The translations under genes and the position numbers were made by a program. The notes under the pieces were generated by a model. It did not search any database. It worked only from the letters and a program-made list of their open reading frames with translations, and was not told where the DNA came from. 64,000 nt of DNA from Thermanaeromonas sp. (lineage in GTDB: Bacteria > Bacillota > DSM-521 > Neomoorellales > Neomoorellaceae): the NCBI RefSeq assembly GCF_021890735.1, contig NZ_JAKKUR010000007.1, positions 1-64,000 of the forward strand. The letters run 5' to 3'. Below, piece by piece: positions 61,591-64,000 of this stretch (within the stretch, counting starts at the first letter, position 1; each line of letters begins with the position of its first letter).

Positions 61591-63252
61591 ATGCAGGGGA
61601 TGCCTCGCTTCACCAATATTTTTAGCCGTGTGCAATTTAAGGAAGACGGTGAAGATGAGAGCCTGGTGGTACTAGAAGCAACTGGCCCCTTCCCTTTTGA
61701 ACTGGTGGCGGAAGGACCTTGCCTTTACAGCTTAAAGGTTCGGGGGAAACTCAATATGTTCTCGGGCCCTTTAGAGGTGCGGGACGGGATCATTAAGCAG
61801 GTTTCCATCAAGGAGGAAGGTCCTGAAGAGGCCAGATTTCTAATTCATCTTGAGGTCCCTACGGAAGCTTTTACCACAGTTCAGAAGGGGTTGCCGGCCA
61901 AGGTTACGGTACATCTAAGCCGCAAGCCCATGAAGGAGTTTTACCAGGGGCGCCTCCTGGTGATCGACCCGGGCCACGGGGGACCAGATGCCGGCCACCG
62001 GGGTCCTGTAAACCTTTGGGAACGAGATATGGTATGGATTGCCGCTCGGGAATTTGCCGAAATTTTACAACACTTGGGTGCTATGGTGGTAATAACCAGG
62101 GAGAAAGAAGAGAATCCTTCTTGGAAGGAAAGAATAAAAAAGGCGGGAACAGAGACGTCTCTTTTTTTGAGCCTGCATACCCACGGAAGTACGGATGAGA
62201 AAGTACGGGGCGCAGCCGTAAAATACAATCCCCGGGCTAAAGGAGGAGAAAACCTGGCGCGGATGGTTTTAGAAGCCATAACCTCTAAAACCAAGGTGCC
62301 CGGGCGGGGAGTAGAGCCAGAGAGCGAGTTGGCCGAGCTCGGGGAGACTCAGGCTCTTCTTGTGGAGATGGTAACTATTACCAATTGGGTAGATGAGGGT
62401 GTCCTGCGCAACCCCTATTTCTATCGCAAATTGGCCCAGGCAACTTTAAGCGCATTTTATCACTTTGCAATCCTTAACGAGGGATATGCAGGAAGCGAAG
62501 TATTCCTTAAGCCCTCTGTTGAAGCAGCGAAAACCGAAGAGGAAGCCCAGAAGAAAGATGCTAAAGTTGGGCCTCCGCTTCATTCCATCCCCAAGGCGGC
62601 TGTCAAAGGTGCCAGATACATAGCTAAAATACCTATCCGTACCCATATTATTACGGAGAAAGATAATATAGTAGAGGTAGCCCGGCGGTATACGGAAGGG
62701 ATAGTCGGTCCGGGGGATGTTATCGCCTTGGCCGAAAGTGTAGTAGCTATTTCTCAAGGCCGGGCCATTCTTCCGGAAAATGTTAAACCTGGCTGGCTGG
62801 CCCGGTTTTTATGTCGCTTTCCGGAGAAATCGGGTAGCCTGGCTACACCTGCAGCTATGCAACTGGCCATTCAGGAGGCAGGTTGGCTCCGCATTTTGGC
62901 CGGATGTTTGGCCGCAGCTATAGGCAGGCTCTTGCACCGCAAAGGATATTTTTATATAGTAGCAGGGAGGGAACTGGCGCTAATCGATGATGTAGCTGGT
63001 ACGATGTACCCCTATGACCGGCACATAGTTTTGGGTCCCCGGGAGCCTCAAAAGGTGGTTGAAGAGATTAAAAAGGCTACCAGAGCCGAGGCAGTAATTG
63101 CTGATGTAAACGACCTGGGGTGCGTAGATATTCTGGCAGTGACCAAGGGCACTGCCTTGCGCGCCGTACAGGAGGCCCTACGGGATAATCCCTTTGGAAA
63201 TGAAGATGAGCAGACTCCTATTGTGGTTTTAAAACGTCTAAGGGTTACTTAA
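61591..63252 (+). CDS. N-acetylmuramoyl-L-alanine amidase (amidase_3) fused to a C-terminal F420-0:gamma-glutamyl ligase-like domain
   Basis: LLVIDPGHGGPDAGHRG...SLHTHGS amidase_3 motifs; C-terminal IPIRTHIITEKDNIVEVARRYTEGIVGPGDVIALAESVVAISQGRAI ... VIADVNDLGCVDILAVTKG resembles CofE/FbiB-N. Confidence 0.75.
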   Translation: MQGMPRFTNIFSRVQFKEDGEDESLVVLEATGPFPFELVAEGPCLYSLKVRGKLNMFSGPLEVRDGIIKQVSIKEEGPEEARFLIHLEVPTEAFTTVQKGLPAKVTVHLSRKPMKEFYQGRLLVIDPGHGGPDAGHRGPVNLWERDMVWIAAREFAEILQHLGAMVVITREKEENPSWKERIKKAGTETSLFLSLHTHGSTDEKVRGAAVKYNPRAKGGENLARMVLEAITSKTKVPGRGVEPESELAELGETQALLVEMVTITNWVDEGVLRNPYFYRKLAQATLSAFYHFAILNEGYAGSEVFLKPSVEAAKTEEEAQKKDAKVGPPLHSIPKAAVKGARYIAKIPIRTHIITEKDNIVEVARRYTEGIVGPGDVIALAESVVAISQGRAILPENVKPGWLARFLCRFPEKSGSLATPAAMQLAIQEAGWLRILAGCLAAAIGRLLHRKGYFYIVAGRELALIDDVAGTMYPYDRHIVLGPREPQKVVEEIKKATRAEAVIADVNDLGCVDILAVTKGTALRAVQEALRDNPFGNEDEQTPIVVLKRLRVT

Positions 63253-63334
63253 AGGTCGCCAGGAAGAAGGCTTTTTATGCCACGCAATCCGCGTATTTAG
63301 GGAGAAGGTTTTTAAAATAAGGTTGGTGTTGTAG

Positions 63335-64000
63335 TTGGGCAAAAAGAGAAAGAGCAAAATGGAATCCGTGCAGGTTAATGGCGCGGTAACACAGGAAAAG
63401 ATACTACAACTTATGGAAGAACGCAGCTATAAACCCCTTACCTTGGAGGAGCTTCATGAGGTTTTGGGGGGTTCCTACGAGGATTTGAGGGAACTCCTTC
63501 AAGAGCTAGAACTTGAGGGTAAGGTGGTTCGCACACGGAAGAATAAATACGGGTTACCTTCCAAGATGGGCCTGGTGGCGGGCTACCTCCAGGTTTCACC
63601 CAGGGGGTTCGCTTTTCTTTCTCCTTTAGATAAGGGTGACGATGTCTATATCAGCCCGGCTAACTTGGGAGGGGCCATGCACCAGGACTTGGTTCTAGCC
63701 CGACTCCTTCCCTATCAGGGCCTTAAGCGCCGGGAAGGGGAAATAATACGGGTTTTGAAGCGAGCCCGTACCAGGGTAGTGGGAACCTACGAACAGAACC
63801 GGCGGTTGGGATTCGTCGTTCCCGATGACCCTCACCTGCACCAGGATATATTTGTTCCCTTGGAAGAAACTAAAGGGGCCCGCCATAAGGATAAAGTAGT
63901 GGTGGAAATAACCCGGTGGCCGGACGGCAGGCGTAACCCTGAGGGCAGGGTAGTAGAGGTACTGGGGCCCGCAGGAGCTCCAGGGATCGATATTTTATCT
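63335..64000 (+). CDS. rnr: Ribonuclease R, N-terminal part (runs off right edge)
   Basis: TTG 63335 (or ATG 63359); KILQLMEERSYKPLTLEELHEVLGGSYEDLRELLQELELEGKVVRTRKNKYGLPSKMGLVAGYLQVSPRGFAFLSPLDKGDDVYISPANLGGAMHQDLVLARLL. Confidence 0.85.
   Translation, partial: MGKKRKSKMESVQVNGAVTQEKILQLMEERSYKPLTLEELHEVLGGSYEDLRELLQELELEGKVVRTRKNKYGLPSKMGLVAGYLQVSPRGFAFLSPLDKGDDVYISPANLGGAMHQDLVLARLLPYQGLKRREGEIIRVLKRARTRVVGTYEQNRRLGFVVPDDPHLHQDIFVPLEETKGARHKDKVVVEITRWPDGRRNPEGRVVEVLGPAGAPGIDILS

Overview
The window is about 64 kb of a chromosomal, mostly housekeeping region from a spore-forming, probably thermophilic Firmicute of Moorella/Thermanaeromonas type (inferred from gene content and order, not searched). 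No rRNA, tRNA, CRISPR array, prophage or intact transposase was recognised. Main blocks are: B12/radical-SAM protein, thiI and nifS/iscS; a cytosolic-looking S1-fold protease; the sleB-ypeB spore-germination pair; DUF5693-csaB-murJ-fabZ-tagO-like envelope genes; DUF421 and a phosphohexomutase; comFA/comFC; csp, hpf, secA and prfB (with the programmed +1 frameshift); a radical SAM gene with a wHTH gene; split transketolase; ftsEX-envC-like-ctp-minJ-like; uvrB-uvrA-uvrC; rapZ-yvcK-whiA; rpoN; gap-pgk-tpi-eno-secG-hppA; motAB; an amidase fused to an F420-ligase-like domain; and the start of rnr. The observations most worth a second look are: (1) the amidase_3 / F420-0:gamma-glutamyl-ligase-like fusion at 61591-63252; (2) a cluster of DnaA boxes immediately upstream of a consensus promoter for csp; (3) a 154-bp MITE-like palindromic element with a 10-bp target-site duplication between two divergent promoters; (4) a perfect inverted repeat that would hide the sleB Shine-Dalgarno only in read-through transcripts; (5) three genes whose stop codon lies in the loop of the intrinsic terminator; and (6) a 13-bp GCAA-tetraloop hairpin between gap and pgk.
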